The notes: generated by a model from the letters alone, not told the origin. Positions 1-11,834 are shown, counted from the stretch's first letter. The stretch is 64,000 bases of DNA from JAJYVT01 sp035534455 (GCA_035534455.1 DATLRV010000006.1:1-64000); one strand, 5' to 3'. A program made the numbers and translations.

Positions 1-1
1 G

Positions 2-3000
2 ATCAACGACCCCCGGGCCATGATCCTCGAGGCCGTCCCGGTCATCCCGCCCGACCTGCGCCCGATGGTGCAGCTCGACGGTGGCCGCTTCGCCACCTCG
101 GACCTCAACGACCTGTACCGGCGCGTCATCAACCGGAACAACCGGCTGAAGAGGCTGTTGGACCTCGGGGCCCCCGAGATCATCATCAACAACGAGAAGC
201 GCATGCTCCAAGAGGCCGTCGACGCCCTCTTCGACAACGGTCGTCGCGGTCGTCCCGTGACGGGGCCGGGCAACCGGCCGCTCAAGTCGCTATCCGACAT
301 GTTGAAGGGCAAGCAGGGGCGGTTCCGCCAGAACCTCCTCGGCAAGCGCGTCGACTACTCGGGCCGTTCGGTCATCGTCATCGGCCCGACCCTGCAGCTC
401 CACCAGTGCGGCCTGCCCAAGCTCATGGCGCTCGAGCTCTTCAAGCCCTTCGTCATGAAGCGGCTCGTCGACGCCGAGCTCGCGCAGAACATCAAGTCCG
501 CCAAGCGCATGGTCGAGCGCCGTCGCCCGCAGGTCTGGGACGTGCTCGAGGGCGTGATCAGGGAGCACCCGGTCCTCTTGAACCGGGCCCCCACGCTCCA
601 CCGTCTCGGCATCCAGGCGTTCGAGCCAGTGCTCGTCGAGGGGAAGGCCATCCAGATCCACCCACTCGTGTGCACCGCCTTCAACGCGGACTTCGACGGC
701 GACCAGATGGCCGTCCACCTCCCGCTGTCGGCCGAGGCACAGGCCGAGGCCCGGGTCCTCATGCTCTCGGCGAACAACATCCTGTCGCCCGCCACCGGAC
801 GGCCCATCACCGTGCCGACCCAGGACATGGTCTTCGGCGGCTACTACCTCACCCTGACGGTCGACGGCGCGCTCGGCGAGGGACGGGCGTTCCGCCACAG
901 CTACGAGGTCCAGGCCGCGCTGGACGAGGGCAGCGTCGCCCTTCACGCCAAGATCCACCTCCGGCCGTCGCCGGGCACACCGCTCGCCCGCCGACTCGAG
1001 GCGGCGACCGCCGCGGGCGCCCGTGGCGCGGCGGATGCGGCCGACGACGGCGCCGGTGAGCGGCTGTCGATCGAGACGACCCCCGGGCGCGTGCTGTTCA
1101 ACGAGGCGCTCCCGGACGGCTTCCCGTTCGTGAACGACGTCGTCGGCAAGCGCAACACGCCGATCGGCTCCATCGTCGAGGAGCTCTCGGCCGGGCACCC
1201 CAAGCACGTGGTCGCCCAGAGCCTCGACCGGATCAAGGCGCTCGGCTTCCGCTACGCGGCGCAGTCGGGACTCACGATCTCCATCGACGACGTCCGGACG
1301 CCGCCGGAGAAGCAGGCGATCCTCGACCGCTACGAGAAGGAGGCCGACAAGGCCGAGACCCAGTTCAAGCGGGGCATCATCACCGACGACGAGCGGCGCC
1401 AGAAGGAGATCGAGATCTGGACGTCCGCCAACTCCGAGGTGGGCCGGGCGATGGAGCAGTCACTGTCGCTCCTCGCCTTCAACCCGCTCGACATGATGGT
1501 CGACTCCGGCGCCCGAGGGAACGCCCAGCAGATCCGCCAGATCGCCGGGATGAAGGGCCTCGTGTCCAACCCGCGGGGCGAGATGATCCCCCGGCCGATC
1601 AAGTCCTCGTTCCGCGAGGGCCTGTCGGTCCTCGAGTACTTCATCTCGACCCACGGCGCCCGGAAGGGACTGGCGGACACCGCGCTGCGCACGGCCGACT
1701 CCGGCTACCTCACGCGGCGGCTCGTCGACGTGGCCCAGGAGCTCATCATCCGGGAGGAGGACTGCGGCACGTCTCGGGGCGTGTGGCTCGAGAACGTCGA
1801 GCCCGACAGCGCCGGGAAGCGGAGCTACCTCGAGACCCGCGCCTACGGCCGGCTGCTCGTCGAGGACGTTCGCATGTCGGACGGCTCGACGCTCGCGACG
1901 GGCACGGTGCTCTCGGACGAGCTCGTGGCCGCCCTTCGTGACGACCCCGCCGTGACGAGGGTGCGCACCCGTTCGGTCCTCACCTGTGAGGCGACCCACG
2001 GCGTGTGCGCGGCGTGCTACGGGCAGTCGCTCGCCACCGGCAAGATGATCGAGCTCGGCGAGGCGGTCGGCGTCATCGCGGCGCAGTCGATCGGCGAGCC
2101 GGGCACGCAGCTCACCATGCGCACCTTCCACACCGGCGGCGTCGTCGGTGAGGACATCACCCACGGCCTCCCGCGGGTGGTCGAGCTCTTCGAGGCCCGC
2201 ACGCCGAAGGGCGCGGCGGTCCTCGCCCGCCACTCCGGTGTCGTGCGCATGGAGGAGGAGGAGGCCGGCCGGCGCATCACGGTGGTGGCCGACGACGGCA
2301 CCGAGGAATCGGCCTTGGTGCCGGCCCGCGCCCACCTGGAGGTGTCCGACGGACAGGAGGTCACCGCCGGCGACGCGCTGGTCGAAGGCCCGAAGGACCC
2401 CAAGGAGCTCCTCGAGGTCCGGGGGATCCGCGAGACCCAGCAGTACCTCGTCGAGGAGGTCCAGAAGGTCTACCGGGACCAGGGCGTGTCGATCCACGAC
2501 AAGCACATCGAGCTGATCGTCCGCCAGATGCTCCGGCGGGTCCTCGTCGCCGAACCGGGCGACGCACCCTTCCTGCCGGGCGAGCGCGTCGACAACCAGG
2601 TCTACGCGGAGGTCAACCGGCACCTCGTGGAAGAGGGGAAGCGTCCTGCCGAGGGCCGCCCCGAGCTCATGGGCATCACCAAGGCGTCGCTGGCCACCGA
2701 CAGCTGGCTCTCGGCCGCCTCCTTCCAGGAGACGACCCGGGTGCTGACCGAGGCGGCCATCGAGGGCCGCAGCGACCAGCTCTTCGGGCTGAAGGAGAAC
2801 ATCATCATCGGCAAGCTGATCCCGGCGGGTACCGGCATGGACCACTACCGGCACATCCGCTTCGAGCTGCCCGGGGCAGAGGTCCTGCCCTTCTGGGCGG
2901 TCGGCGCGGGCGGCGACACCGGCACCGAAGACCTGGCCGCGTGGTTGCGCGACATGGGGGGTGACGGGATCGACGGCGACGGGCAGCACGGCGCCGTCGA

Positions 3001-3076
3001 CGCCAGTTGGCTCGGAGCCGGCCAGGCCGCCGACGGCGACGCCGGCACCGACACCGCGGGCAGCGCGGGGGCCTGA
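2..3076 (+). CDS. rpoC: RNA polymerase subunit beta' (5' end outside window)
   Basis: Catalytic beta' subunit of RNA polymerase. The reading frame is open from base 2, so the start lies upstream. The catalytic NADFDGD motif, whose three Asp hold the active-site magnesium, is at 683-703. It is about codon 228 here against about 460 in E. coli, so roughly 230 residues are missing. The second zinc site is visible as a Cys in EEDCGTS (near 1760) and the cluster CEATHGVCAACYG (1984-2024). The conserved GEAVGVIAAQSIGEPGTQLT stretch follows. The C-terminus ends in a Gly/Asp-rich, probably disordered tail of about 50 residues. It precedes the str operon, the usual actinobacterial order. Confidence 0.98.
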   Translation: MNDPRAMILEAVPVIPPDLRPMVQLDGGRFATSDLNDLYRRVINRNNRLKRLLDLGAPEIIINNEKRMLQEAVDALFDNGRRGRPVTGPGNRPLKSLSDMLKGKQGRFRQNLLGKRVDYSGRSVIVIGPTLQLHQCGLPKLMALELFKPFVMKRLVDAELAQNIKSAKRMVERRRPQVWDVLEGVIREHPVLLNRAPTLHRLGIQAFEPVLVEGKAIQIHPLVCTAFNADFDGDQMAVHLPLSAEAQAEARVLMLSANNILSPATGRPITVPTQDMVFGGYYLTLTVDGALGEGRAFRHSYEVQAALDEGSVALHAKIHLRPSPGTPLARRLEAATAAGARGAADAADDGAGERLSIETTPGRVLFNEALPDGFPFVNDVVGKRNTPIGSIVEELSAGHPKHVVAQSLDRIKALGFRYAAQSGLTISIDDVRTPPEKQAILDRYEKEADKAETQFKRGIITDDERRQKEIEIWTSANSEVGRAMEQSLSLLAFNPLDMMVDSGARGNAQQIRQIAGMKGLVSNPRGEMIPRPIKSSFREGLSVLEYFISTHGARKGLADTALRTADSGYLTRRLVDVAQELIIREEDCGTSRGVWLENVEPDSAGKRSYLETRAYGRLLVEDVRMSDGSTLATGTVLSDELVAALRDDPAVTRVRTRSVLTCEATHGVCAACYGQSLATGKMIELGEAVGVIAAQSIGEPGTQLTMRTFHTGGVVGEDITHGLPRVVELFEARTPKGAAVLARHSGVVRMEEEEAGRRITVVADDGTEESALVPARAHLEVSDGQEVTAGDALVEGPKDPKELLEVRGIRETQQYLVEEVQKVYRDQGVSIHDKHIELIVRQMLRRVLVAEPGDAPFLPGERVDNQVYAEVNRHLVEEGKRPAEGRPELMGITKASLATDSWLSAASFQETTRVLTEAAIEGRSDQLFGLKENIIIGKLIPAGTGMDHYRHIRFELPGAEVLPFWAVGAGGDTGTEDLAAWLRDMGGDGIDGDGQHGAVDASWLGAGQAADGDAGTDTAGSAGA

Positions 3077-3104
3077 CCGCCACGACCCCGGCAGGGGTGG
3101 GCAG

Positions 3105-3132
3105 ACGGCCGGCGGCGGGAGCCGCCGGCCGT
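3105..3132 (+). terminator. Perfect hairpin after rpoC
   Basis: Twelve-base perfect inverted repeat (arms 3105-3116 and 3121-3132, loop GGGA) 29 bases after the rpoC stop. No T-run follows. Stem-only structures like this are common behind high-GC actinobacterial operons, so it is a likely terminator or 3'-end protector rather than a classical intrinsic terminator. Confidence 0.55.
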
Positions 3133-3223
3133 GCCCGCCCCACGCCCGGCTCGCCGACGCGGTCCCGGGCGGAGGACCGAAGGACCCGGGGGGCCGGTAC
3201 ACTGGTCGAGCGCCTGCTCCGCC

Positions 3224-3252
3224 TTGCCGGGGTGAGGGCGCTGCCGTAGCAT
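3224..3252 (+). promoter_or_regulatory. Candidate promoter of rpsL operon
   Basis: TTGCCG (3224-3229), a 17-base spacer and TAGCAT (3247-3252) form a good sigma-70-type promoter in the rpoC-rpsL gap. Transcription would start near 3259, giving a leader of about 70 bases before rpsL. The same TAGCAT box recurs upstream of groES, metF and the uracil-DNA glycosylase gene. Confidence 0.6.
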
Positions 3253-3331
3253 TGACCCGCTGTACGGCGGCACGGCGTCCCGGCGCCGGCCCGTGCGGCA
3301 CACCGCTCACATCGGAACAGAGGACACACGC

Positions 3332-3703
3332 GTGCCCACCATCGCCCAGCTCGTCCGCAAGGGACGTGAGGCCAAGCAGTCGAAGACCAAGACGCCCGCC
3401 CTGCGGGGCGCGCCCCAGCGACGGGGCGTGTGCACGCGCGTCTACACCACGACGCCCAAGAAGCCGAACTCGGCCCTCCGGAAGGTCGCCCGCGTCCGGC
3501 TCACGAGTGGCGTGGAGGTCACCGCCTACATCCCCGGAGTCGGCCACAACCTCCAGGAGCACTCCATCGTGCTGGTGCGCGGCGGCCGTGTGAAGGACCT
3601 CCCGGGTGTCCGCTACAAGGTCATCCGCGGCGCTCTCGACACCTCGGGCGTGCGCGAGCGGAGCCAGGCCCGAAGCCGCTACGGCGCGAAGAAGGAGTCC
3701 TGA
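3332..3703 (+). CDS. rpsL: 30S ribosomal protein S12
   Basis: S12 of the decoding centre, 123 residues. GTG at 3332 gives the family N-terminus VPTIAQLVRKGR and has AGAGGAC a few bases upstream. An earlier in-frame ATG at 3293 would add 13 residues foreign to the family. TTPKKPNSALRK and GGRVKDLPG are intact. The two lysines whose substitution gives streptomycin resistance (K43, K88) are both present, so the allele looks streptomycin-sensitive. First gene of the str operon, one base before rpsG. Confidence 0.97.
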   Translation: MPTIAQLVRKGREAKQSKTKTPALRGAPQRRGVCTRVYTTTPKKPNSALRKVARVRLTSGVEVTAYIPGVGHNLQEHSIVLVRGGRVKDLPGVRYKVIRGALDTSGVRERSQARSRYGAKKES

Positions 3704-3704
3704 G

Positions 3705-4175
3705 ATGCCGCGTAACGGACCCGCCCCCCGGCGCGACCTGCAGCCGGACCCCGTCTACCGCTCGGTGCTCGTGACCCAGGTCGTGAACAAGGTGCTCTCG
3801 CGGGGCAAGCGGACCCTCGCCGAGCGGGTCGTCTACGAGGCCCTCACGCTCGTCTCCGAGCGGGCCGGCGGCGAGCCGGTGGCGGTCCTCAAGCGTGCCG
3901 TCGAGAACACCCGGCCGGAGCTCGAGGTGCGCAGCCGGCGTGTCGGCGGGGCGACCTACCAGGTCCCGGTCGAGGTGCGGCCGCGCCGTGCCACCACGCT
4001 CGCGATCCGCTGGCTCGTGGGCTTCTCCCGCCAGCGTCGCGAGAAGACCATGGCCGAGCGCCTGGCGAACGAGGTCCTCGACGCGTCGAACGGTGTCGGC
4101 GCTGCGGTGAAGCGCCGCGAGGACCTCCACAAGATGGCCGAGTCGAACAAGGCCTTCGCGCACTACCGCTGGTAG
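3705..4175 (+). CDS. rpsG: 30S ribosomal protein S7
   Basis: S7 nucleates assembly of the 30S head and contacts 16S rRNA and E-site tRNA. The 156-residue length is typical of the short bacterial form. The ATG at 3705 is preceded by AAGGAG and lies one base after the rpsL stop. The family N-terminus MPRNGPAPRRDLQPDPVY and the C-terminal KMAESNKAFAHYRW are intact. The open frame continues upstream into rpsL, but that part is a shadow. Confidence 0.97.
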   Translation: MPRNGPAPRRDLQPDPVYRSVLVTQVVNKVLSRGKRTLAERVVYEALTLVSERAGGEPVAVLKRAVENTRPELEVRSRRVGGATYQVPVEVRPRRATTLAIRWLVGFSRQRREKTMAERLANEVLDASNGVGAAVKRREDLHKMAESNKAFAHYRW

Positions 4176-4205
4176 TAGCCGGTCTCTTCTTGGAATTGAG
4201 TTCCC

Positions 4206-6305
<2,100 letters not shown>

Positions 6306-6363
6306 ACGCTCCTCCGGCGACGGGCCGGCGGAGAAGCGGCACGCAGGAGACAGATACGACCAT

Positions 6364-6379
6364 GGGCGGGCGACCGCCC
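6364..6379 (+). other. Short hairpin with GNRA-type loop in fusA-tuf gap
   Basis: Six-base stem GGGCGG/CCGCCC closing a GCGA tetraloop, 52 bases upstream of the tuf start. In a 125-base gap with no convincing -10 box it could be a processing or stabilising element between the fusA and tuf messages. Function unknown. Confidence 0.3.
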
Positions 6380-6430
6380 GGCGGCGGGCCCGAAGGGGCG
6401 TCGCCCGAGATCAGGGAGTAGTCCGAGGAG

Positions 6431-7618
<1,188 letters not shown>

Positions 7619-7646
7619 TCCGGAAACGACGAGGGCACGCGGAACC

Positions 7647-7973
7647 ATGGCCGACGGCAGCCGACAGAAGATCCGGATCAGGCTGAAGGCCTACGACCAC
7701 GAGATCCTCGACCAGTCGACGGAGAAGATCGTCCAGACGGTCCTCCGCACCCAAGCGAAGGTGCAGGGGCCGGTGCCCCTGCCGACCGACAAGCACCGCT
7801 ACACGGTGATCCGGTCGCCGCACAAGTACAAGGACAGCCGGGAGCACTTCGAGATGCGCGTGCACAAGCGGCTGGTGGACATCCTCGAGCACACGCCCAA
7901 GACGGTCGACTCGCTCCAGCGGCTCGACCTCCCCGCGGGCGTCGACATCGAGATCAAGATACAGAACACCTGA
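7647..7973 (+). CDS. rpsJ: 30S ribosomal protein S10
   Basis: S10 of the 30S head, also the NusE transcription antitermination partner. 108 residues from the ATG at 7647, chosen because it gives MADGSRQKIRIRLKAYDHE; the open frame upstream is a shadow of tuf. The conserved HKYKDSREHFEMRVHKR and LPAGVDIEI are present. It lies 28 bases after tuf, but 291 bases and a separate promoter separate it from rplC, so here S10 is more naturally part of the str transcript. Confidence 0.97.
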   Translation: MADGSRQKIRIRLKAYDHEILDQSTEKIVQTVLRTQAKVQGPVPLPTDKHRYTVIRSPHKYKDSREHFEMRVHKRLVDILEHTPKTVDSLQRLDLPAGVDIEIKIQNT

Positions 7974-8034
7974 CGGCCCCGGCGACGTGCCGGGCCGCCG
8001 GGGCGTACGTGCGGGGGAGGACCGCAGGGCCGCC

Positions 8035-8064
8035 TTGGCGGTCCGGTCTGCGGTCCGGTAACAT
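8035..8064 (+). promoter_or_regulatory. Candidate promoter of the rplC-led S10/spc operon
   Basis: TTGGCG (8035-8040), 18 bases, TAACAT (8059-8064). The predicted start near 8071 leaves an untranslated leader of about 190 bases before the GTG of rplC, unusually long for this compact region. It separates rpsJ from the rest of the S10 cluster. Confidence 0.55.
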
Positions 8065-8191
8065 GGCAGGCCGGCCGCCCCGGGGGCGGGCGGTGCAGCG
8101 GGCGCAGGAGACCGCGCCGAGCCAGCAGACGTGCCGGAGCGCCCGTCGCGCCCTTCTGGGGCGAGGGAACCTCCGGCCGACACAGGACGAG

Positions 8192-8221
8192 CGCTCCGCT
8201 CGGGTCACTCCCGGCGGAGCG
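8192..8221 (+). promoter_or_regulatory. Nested hairpin in rplC leader
   Basis: Outer stem CGCTCCG/CGGAGCG (8192-8198 with 8215-8221) encloses an inner CGGG/CCCG stem (8201-8204 with 8210-8213). It ends 43 bases before rplC. Leaders of S10 operons are autoregulated by L4 in gamma-proteobacteria; whether this unrelated leader is regulatory here is inference. Confidence 0.3.
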
Positions 8222-8264
8222 TTGGCATGCGCACGGGCAGCGAGCACGAAGCGCGAGGAGAGAC

Positions 8265-8927
8265 GTGGCAACGAAGGCGATCGTCGGCGAGAAGGTCGGC
8301 ATGACCCAGGTATGGGACGAGCAGAACCGCGCCATACCGGTGACGGTGCTGCGCGTCGCGCCCGTGCGGGTCGTCCAGGTGAAGACGCCCGAACGTGAGG
8401 GGTACGCGGCCCTCCAGGTCACCTGGGGGTTCCGCCGGGCGTCGACCCTGACCAAGCCCGAGCGGGGCCACTTCGAGCATGCGGGCGTCGACCCGGGCCG
8501 CGACCTCGTGGAGCTCCGGGTCGAGGACGCGGCCTCCTTCGAGGTCGGCCAAGAGCTGACCGCCGAGCTGTGGACCGCGGGCGAGCGGGTCGACGCCATC
8601 GCGGTCAGCAAGGGAAAGGGCTTTGCCGGCGGCATGAAGCGGCACAACTTCAAGGGCCAGGGCGCCGCCCACGGCAACCACAAGCACCACCGTGCGCCGG
8701 GCTCGATCGGCGCCTGCGCGACGCCGTCCAAGGTGTTCAAGGGCACCCGCATGGCTGGGCGGATGGGTGGCCGCCAGGTCACCGCGCTCAATCTCGAGGT
8801 CGTCTCGAGCGACCCCGAGCGTGAGCTCGTGCTCGTCAAGGGTGCAGTCCCCGGGCCCCGCGGCGCCGTCGTGGTGCTGCGTGACTCGGTGAAGACGCCG
8901 ACGCAGAAGAACGGGAGCGCCAGGTGA
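8265..8927 (+). CDS. rplC: 50S ribosomal protein L3
   Basis: L3 is an early 50S assembly protein reaching towards the peptidyl transferase centre. 220 residues. GTG at 8265 with GAGGAG seven bases upstream gives MATKAIVGEKVGMTQVWDE. The central loop HNFKGQGAAHGNHKHHRAPG and the following GSIGACATPSKVFKG are well conserved; this is the loop that inserts into 23S rRNA. First gene of the long rplC-map transcript. Its TGA overlaps the GTG of rplD. Confidence 0.97.
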   Translation: MATKAIVGEKVGMTQVWDEQNRAIPVTVLRVAPVRVVQVKTPEREGYAALQVTWGFRRASTLTKPERGHFEHAGVDPGRDLVELRVEDAASFEVGQELTAELWTAGERVDAIAVSKGKGFAGGMKRHNFKGQGAAHGNHKHHRAPGSIGACATPSKVFKGTRMAGRMGGRQVTALNLEVVSSDPERELVLVKGAVPGPRGAVVVLRDSVKTPTQKNGSAR

Positions 8928-9679
8928 GCCCGCCGGCCGCGCGATCGACCACCACCGCCACCAAGACCGCGCACCGCCTCGCCGTCCGCAAGGAGCGGCC
9001 CGCACCCGCAGCGCGCTCGGTCCAGCGCCGGGACATGGCCGGCAAGTCCCTCGGCGAGATCGAGCTCGCCCCGGAGGTCTTCGGCATCCAGCCCAACCAG
9101 GCGGTCCTCCACCAGGTCGTGACCGCCCAGCTCGCGGCCGCCCGTGCCGGGACGCAATCGACCAAGACCCGGGCAGAGGTGCGCGGGGGCGGATCGAAGC
9201 CGTGGCGCCAGAAGGGCACGGGGCGTGCCCGACAGGGGTCGATCCGCTCGCCGATCTGGACGGGAGGCGGCGTCGCCCTCGGGCCGAAGCCGCGCAGCTA
9301 CGCGCAGCGCACGCCCAAGAAGATGGTGCGGCTCGCCCTGTGCTCGGCGCTGTCCGACCGGGCCGCCGCGTCGAAGGTCGCGCTCGTCGACGCCTGGAGC
9401 TTCGAAGTGCCCAAGACCAAGGACGCCCTCGGTGCGCTCGACGCGCTCGGGCTCGACGGCCGCGTGCTCGTCGTCCTCGGCGACGAGGACGTGACCGCGC
9501 AGCGGTCCTTCGCCAACATCCCCGAGGCCCAGACCGTGCTCGCCGCCGAGCTCTCCGCCTACGACGTGCTGCGCAACGACTGGATCGTCTTCACCGACGC
9601 CACGCTCCCCGGTGCCGAGCGGACCTCGGCTGCCGAGGAGCCGCCTGCGGTCGCCGACGAGGAGGAGACCGAGCGATGA
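8924..9679 (+). CDS. rplD: 50S ribosomal protein L4
   Basis: L4 lines the nascent peptide tunnel. 251 residues from a GTG overlapping the rplC stop (GTGA). The long tunnel loop is recognisable (RGGGSKPWRQKGTGRARQGS). Compared with typical L4 (about 200-210 residues) there is an N-terminal extension of about 38 residues rich in Ala, Thr and Arg, and a short acidic C-terminal tail. An internal ATG at 9035 would remove the extension but leave a 107-base gap in an otherwise overlapping operon, so I prefer the GTG. Confidence 0.93.
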   Translation: MSPPAARSTTTATKTAHRLAVRKERPAPAARSVQRRDMAGKSLGEIELAPEVFGIQPNQAVLHQVVTAQLAAARAGTQSTKTRAEVRGGGSKPWRQKGTGRARQGSIRSPIWTGGGVALGPKPRSYAQRTPKKMVRLALCSALSDRAAASKVALVDAWSFEVPKTKDALGALDALGLDGRVLVVLGDEDVTAQRSFANIPEAQTVLAAELSAYDVLRNDWIVFTDATLPGAERTSAAEEPPAVADEEETER

Positions 9680-9966
9680 AGGAGCCCACGTCGGTGCTGC
9701 GGCGCCCGGTCATCTCCGAGAAGTCGTACGCGCTCATGAACCGGAACGTCTACGTCTTCGTCGTCGACCGGCACGCCACCAAGATCGACGTTCGCCATGC
9801 GGTCGAGCAGGCGTTCGACGTGCGCGTCGACCGGGTGAACACCCTGAACCGCAAGGGAAAGGCGACCCGCAACCGGCGGACCAACAAGACCGGCCAGCGT
9901 CCGGACACCAAGCGCGCCTTCGTGACGCTGCATCCGGGCGACAAGATCGACCTCTTCGAGAGCTGA
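9676..9966 (+). CDS. rplW: 50S ribosomal protein L23
   Basis: L23 sits at the tunnel exit and is the docking site for trigger factor and SRP. 96 residues, normal length. ATG at 9676 overlaps the rplD stop (ATGA). The N-terminus MKEPTSVLRRPVISEKS and the loop with NRKGKATRNRRTNKTGQRPD are typical. The upstream part of the open frame is a shadow inside rplD. Confidence 0.96.
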   Translation: MKEPTSVLRRPVISEKSYALMNRNVYVFVVDRHATKIDVRHAVEQAFDVRVDRVNTLNRKGKATRNRRTNKTGQRPDTKRAFVTLHPGDKIDLFES

Positions 9967-9973
9967 GAACGCC

Positions 9974-10810
9974 ATGCCGCTTCGCTCACGCAAGCCCACC
10001 AGCGCCGGACGGCGGTTCCAGACCGTTTCCGACTTCGCCGAGATCACGAGGGACCGTCCCGAGCGCTCGCTGCTCGCGTCGAACTCCAAGTCCGGCGGGC
10101 GCAACAACTACGGCCGGAAGACCGCCCGGCACCGGGGTGGCGGCCACAAGCGCCAGTACCGGATCGTCGACTTCCGTCGCGACAAGGACGGCGTGCCGGC
10201 GAAGGTCGCCGCGATCGAGTACGACCCGAACCGCAACGCCCGCATCGCCCTCCTCCACTTCGCCGACGGCGAGAAGCGCTACGTCCTCGCCCCGGCCAAC
10301 GTCCGGGTCGGCGACATCCTCCAGAACGGCCAGGGCTCGGAGATCCGCCCGGGCAACGCGCTGCCCCTCCGCTACATCCCGGTCGGCTCGGTGGTCCACT
10401 GCGTGGAGCTGCGCCCCGGCGGCGGAGGCAAGCTCGCCCGGGGCGCGGGCATGAGCGTGCAGGTCGTCGCGAAGGAAGGCGCCTTTGCGACCCTCCGGCT
10501 ACCGTCGACCGAGATGCGGCGGGTCTCGATCGAGTGCCGGGCGACGCTGGGCGTCGTCGGGAACGCCGAGGCCGAGCTCGTCAAGGTGGGCAAGGCGGGA
10601 CGAAACCGCTGGAAGGGCGTCCGCCCGCAGACCCGCGGTGTCGCGATGAACCCGGTCGACCACCCGCTCGGCGGTGGAGAGGGCAAATCGTCGGGCGGCC
10701 GCCACCCGGTCTCCCCGTGGGGCAAGCCCGAAGGGCGCACCCGTACGCGCCACAAGGAGTCCGACAAGTTGATCGTTCGCCGTCGCCGCACCCGCGGCGC
10801 CAGGCGATAG
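9974..10810 (+). CDS. rplB: 50S ribosomal protein L2
   Basis: L2 is a primary 23S rRNA binder needed for subunit association and peptidyl transferase assembly. 278 residues. The ATG lies seven bases after rplW. The conserved C-terminal block MNPVDHPLGGGEGKS, holding the functionally important His, and the Arg-rich end RHKESDKLIVRRRRTRGARR are intact. No unusual insertion. Confidence 0.97.
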   Translation: MPLRSRKPTSAGRRFQTVSDFAEITRDRPERSLLASNSKSGGRNNYGRKTARHRGGGHKRQYRIVDFRRDKDGVPAKVAAIEYDPNRNARIALLHFADGEKRYVLAPANVRVGDILQNGQGSEIRPGNALPLRYIPVGSVVHCVELRPGGGGKLARGAGMSVQVVAKEGAFATLRLPSTEMRRVSIECRATLGVVGNAEAELVKVGKAGRNRWKGVRPQTRGVAMNPVDHPLGGGEGKSSGGRHPVSPWGKPEGRTRTRHKESDKLIVRRRRTRGARR

Positions 10811-10822
10811 CGGGAGGTCGCG

Positions 10823-11101
10823 GTGCCGCGCAGCTTGAAGAAGGGGCCGTTCGTCGACGACCACCTGTTGAAGAAGGTCGATGCCCTGAACTCGACGGGT
10901 GAGAAGCGCGTGATCAAGACCTGGTCGCGCCGGTCCACCATCATCCCCGACATGGTCGGCCACACGATCGCCGTGCACGACGGCCGCCGGCACGTCCCGG
11001 TCTACGTGACCGAGGCGATGGTGGGCCACAAGCTCGGTGAGTTCGCGCCCACGCGCACCTTCCGCTACCACGCAGGCCAAGAGCGCGCGGGGAGGCGCTG
11101 A
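10823..11101 (+). CDS. rpsS: 30S ribosomal protein S19
   Basis: S19 of the 30S head, next to S13 and near the A-site tRNA. 92 residues from GTG 10823, preceded by GGGAGG. N-terminus VPRSLKKGPFVDDHLLKKVD and the conserved WSRRSTIIPDMVGHTIAVH are typical. One base separates it from rplV. Confidence 0.97.
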   Translation: MPRSLKKGPFVDDHLLKKVDALNSTGEKRVIKTWSRRSTIIPDMVGHTIAVHDGRRHVPVYVTEAMVGHKLGEFAPTRTFRYHAGQERAGRR

Positions 11102-11102
11102 G

Positions 11103-11834
11103 ATGCCGGGTCTCAAGACCAACGAGCGTCCCGGGACGCGTGCGGTCCTGCGTCACTGCCGGATGTCCGCGACCAAGGCCCGGGTCGTGCTGAACCTCAT
11201 CAGGAGCAAGGACGTGGACCGTGCGGGCGAGATCCTGCGCGACACGCCGCGAGAGGCGGCGGAGATCGTAGGCAAGCTGCTCGCGTCCGCCGTCGCCAAC
11301 GCCGTGCACAACGACGGCGAGGACGCAGAGGAGCTGTACGTGTCCGCGTGCTACGCCGACGAGGGCGTGACGCTCAAGCGCTGGCGCCCTCGTGCCCGCG
11401 GACGTGCGACCCGGATCCGCAAGCGCAGCTGTCACATCACCGTCATCGTGAGCCGCATGCCCGAGGACCGGTTGGTCCGCCGCCGCGCCGAGCGGCAGGC
11501 GGCGGGCGGCGGGCGCCAGCGGCGCGTGGCCGAGTCGCGTCGCCGTGCCGACCTGGCAGGGCGCCTGTCCCGTCGCCGCCACGCGGCGGAGGCCGAGGTT
11601 GCACTCGCCGCCGAGTCGCCCGAGGTCGAGTTCGAGGGGGACGAGGTCGAAGGCACGGAGGCGCCGGAGGCCGAGGAGGCGACGGCGGAGCAGGCGGTCG
11701 CCGACGTCGCCGAGGAGGCCGAGGAGGCCGAGGAAGCCGAGGAGGCCGAGGAAGCCGACGAGGCCGACGAGGCCGACGAGGCCGAGGGCGCAGCGGGCGG
11801 CGAGCCCGAAGACGAGAACGAGAAGGGCGAGTAG
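11103..11834 (+). CDS. rplV: 50S ribosomal protein L22 with long acidic tail
   Basis: L22 lines the exit tunnel. 243 residues against about 110-120 for most bacteria. Residues 1 to about 120 form the normal domain (MPGLKTNERPG to RSCHITVIVSRM). Then come a basic, Arg-rich stretch of about 45 residues and an acidic tail of about 75 residues dominated by Glu and Ala. Its core is a run of GAGGCCGAG-like 9-bp units at 11712-11786, read as EEA then DEA repeats. The tail is in frame and ends just before the rpsC ATG, so it is translated unless the stop is a sequencing error. The start is the ATG one base after rpsS. Confidence 0.95.
   Translation: MPGLKTNERPGTRAVLRHCRMSATKARVVLNLIRSKDVDRAGEILRDTPREAAEIVGKLLASAVANAVHNDGEDAEELYVSACYADEGVTLKRWRPRARGRATRIRKRSCHITVIVSRMPEDRLVRRRAERQAAGGGRQRRVAESRRRADLAGRLSRRRHAAEAEVALAAESPEVEFEGDEVEGTEAPEAEEATAEQAVADVAEEAEEAEEAEEAEEADEADEADEAEGAAGGEPEDENEKGE
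11712..11786 (+). repeat. 9-bp coding repeat, L22 tail
   Basis: About eight imperfect 9-bp units (GAGGCCGAG, later GACGAGGCC) encode an EEA/DEA run. All units keep frame and acidic charge. Confidence 0.8.

Noticed and set aside
1460..3562. 700-codon minus-strand frame over rpoC
   Set aside because: Arg/Gly/Asp-rich shadow of rpoC with no domain; it crosses the rpoC-rpsL gap without any promoter or binding site.
9035..9679. Shorter L4 starting at internal ATG 9035
   Set aside because: It would leave a 107-base gap in an operon of overlapping genes, and the GTG at 8924 overlaps the rplC stop as at other junctions. It remains possible.
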